7,471 bases of DNA from assembly GCA_025355835.1 (NCBI GenBank), contig JANXYW010000099.1:1-7471 (forward strand). The letters run 5' to 3'. The notes beneath the pieces are model-generated. The model did no database searches, had not been told where the DNA came from, and was given only the letters and a program-made list of their open reading frames with translations. Below, one piece after another: positions 7,102 through 7,471 of this stretch (position 1 is its first letter; each line of letters opens with the position of its first letter). Source of the stretch: Chloroflexota bacterium. GTDB lineage: Bacteria > Chloroflexota > Dehalococcoidia > DSTF01 > JACRBR01. Position numbers and translations under genes: made by a program.

Positions 7102-7142
7102 CATCGCCAAGAGTTATGTCACGCGATTTGAATCTGGCGATG
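7102..7142. repeat. 8-bp perfect inverted repeat with AT-richer centre
   Basis: CATCGCCA (7102-7109) and TGGCGATG (7135-7142) are perfect inverted copies separated by 25 bp of AT-richer sequence. It starts 63 bp after the stop of the secreted-protein gene. It might be a protein-binding site, or a remnant end of a small element, but no target-site duplication or transposase is seen. Confidence 0.35.
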
Positions 7143-7205
7143 TACCTGTTTTGTAATTTCGTCTTTTCTGGCGGGCTACCGCTCCGCCCTGTCACAGCGC
7201 CCGTG

Positions 7206-7471
7206 TTACGGGACGAAGAGGCAGGGCTCCGGCAAGATGTTGATGTCGGCGATAGGTTGGCTGGCTCCATCGCCGAACGCGACCTTGTCGGCGGCTCCCT
7301 TGTGAAAGCGTACCGACATGGTTTCAACCCCATTGTGGATCACCACGTCGCCGTTTGGCTCGGTGACGAACGCGCAGACGTTAGTGAACGTCACCCACTC
7401 TGCGGTCGATGCCTCCGCCGTCGACCTAGCGAACGGCGTTGCCAACAGAACCAACCCAGCCAGCACGGCAA
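7206..7471 (-). CDS. Small probably secreted protein, unknown function (5' end may lie outside the window)
   Basis: The readable frame runs from the window edge to a TAA at 7208-7206. The first possible start in view is a GTG at 7466, giving 86 residues. The N-terminus LAGLVLLATPFARSTAEAST looks like the hydrophobic core and cleavage region of a Sec signal peptide, but no positively charged n-region is visible before it, so the true start is probably beyond the edge. The mature part would be about 68 residues, with strands such as EWVTFTNVCAFV, GDVVIHNG and ETMSVRFH, and two cysteines (in NVCAF and EPCLF) that could form a disulfide once exported. I do not recognise the family. It is separated from nusA by a gene-free region with its own promoter, so it is not part of that operon. 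Confidence 0.65.
   Translation of the reverse strand, partial: AVLAGLVLLATPFARSTAEASTAEWVTFTNVCAFVTEPNGDVVIHNGVETMSVRFHKGAADKVAFGDGASQPIADINILPEPCLFVP

Larger units (their letters stand above)
6764..7205. other. Gene-free region between the secreted-protein gene and nusA
   Basis: This 442-bp stretch has no convincing coding sequence, tRNA or rRNA. It contains, from right to left, two inverted repeats (7102-7142 and 7026-7071), a three-copy repeat cluster (6899-7028), the nusA promoter, a leader terminator and a tandem repeat carrying the nusA ribosome-binding site. The segment 7110-7170 is visibly AT-richer than its surroundings. No intrinsic terminator with a U-run is seen after the secreted-protein gene. 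Confidence 0.7.

Noticed and set aside
7128..7157. Possible plus-strand promoter TTGAAT / TGTAAT with 18-bp spacer
   Set aside because: It is a weak match inside an inverted repeat. It would transcribe antisense to the small secreted-protein gene, and no plus-strand gene is present.
7170..7188. GGCGG/CCGCC hairpin as terminator for the small secreted-protein gene
   Set aside because: The stem has only five pairs with a nine-base loop, and in the gene's direction it is followed by AGAAAAGACG rather than a U-run.
6950..7333. 127-codon minus-strand frame across the repeat cluster and the small secreted gene
   Set aside because: It is Arg/Ser/Pro-rich, runs through repeats and inverted repeats, and overlaps the more protein-like frame ending at 7206.

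Overview
The window is GC-rich chromosomal DNA carrying a bacterial core translation/transcription operon on the minus strand. In transcription order it reads nusA, ylxR (rnpM), infB, rbfA, a RimJ/RimL-like GNAT acetyltransferase, a THUMP-domain RNA methyltransferase, truB. A short IF2 (602 aa), a first-position nusA with no rimP or ylxQ nearby, and a charged KKKK/DDEEEED tail on NusA would fit a Chloroflexota-like lineage. That placement is inference only: nothing in the window fixes the taxon.

Layout from right to left (direction of transcription). 7471-7206 is the 3' part of a small, probably secreted protein of unknown function. 7205-6764 has no gene. It holds two inverted repeats, a cluster of three copies of a 9-bp-periodic GATT-type repeat (7028-6899), and then a good sigma70-type promoter (6885-6856). 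About 25 nt into the predicted leader comes a compact intrinsic terminator with a GCGA tetraloop and six U (6824-6802), and after it a tandem 13-bp repeat whose second copy carries the nusA Shine-Dalgarno (6795-6766). The seven operon genes then run from 6763 to 118 with junctions of 1-73 nt or short overlaps: TAACATG for nusA-ylxR, TAATG for rbfA-GNAT, a 14-nt overlap for GNAT-methyltransferase and GTGA for methyltransferase-truB. The two real gaps are ylxR-infB (73 nt, with a direct repeat) and infB-rbfA (60 nt, with a perfect 9-bp hairpin and an SD-preceded ATGTGA start-stop). Left of truB, 117-1 holds three copies of AGATTCG at exactly 11-bp steps with one inverted copy, abutting a near-consensus promoter (TTGACA/TATTAT) that reads out of the window.

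Together the genes make proteins for transcript elongation and termination (NusA), RNA binding linked to RNase P (YlxR), initiation (IF2), 30S maturation (RbfA) and tRNA or ribosome modification (TruB, the THUMP methyltransferase, perhaps the GNAT). Most of the content is housekeeping. I do not see a new defence, mobile or biosynthetic system. The parts worth a second look are regulatory (the nusA leader attenuator, the infB-rbfA hairpin, the phased repeats at the left promoter) and the insertion of two modification enzymes between rbfA and truB.
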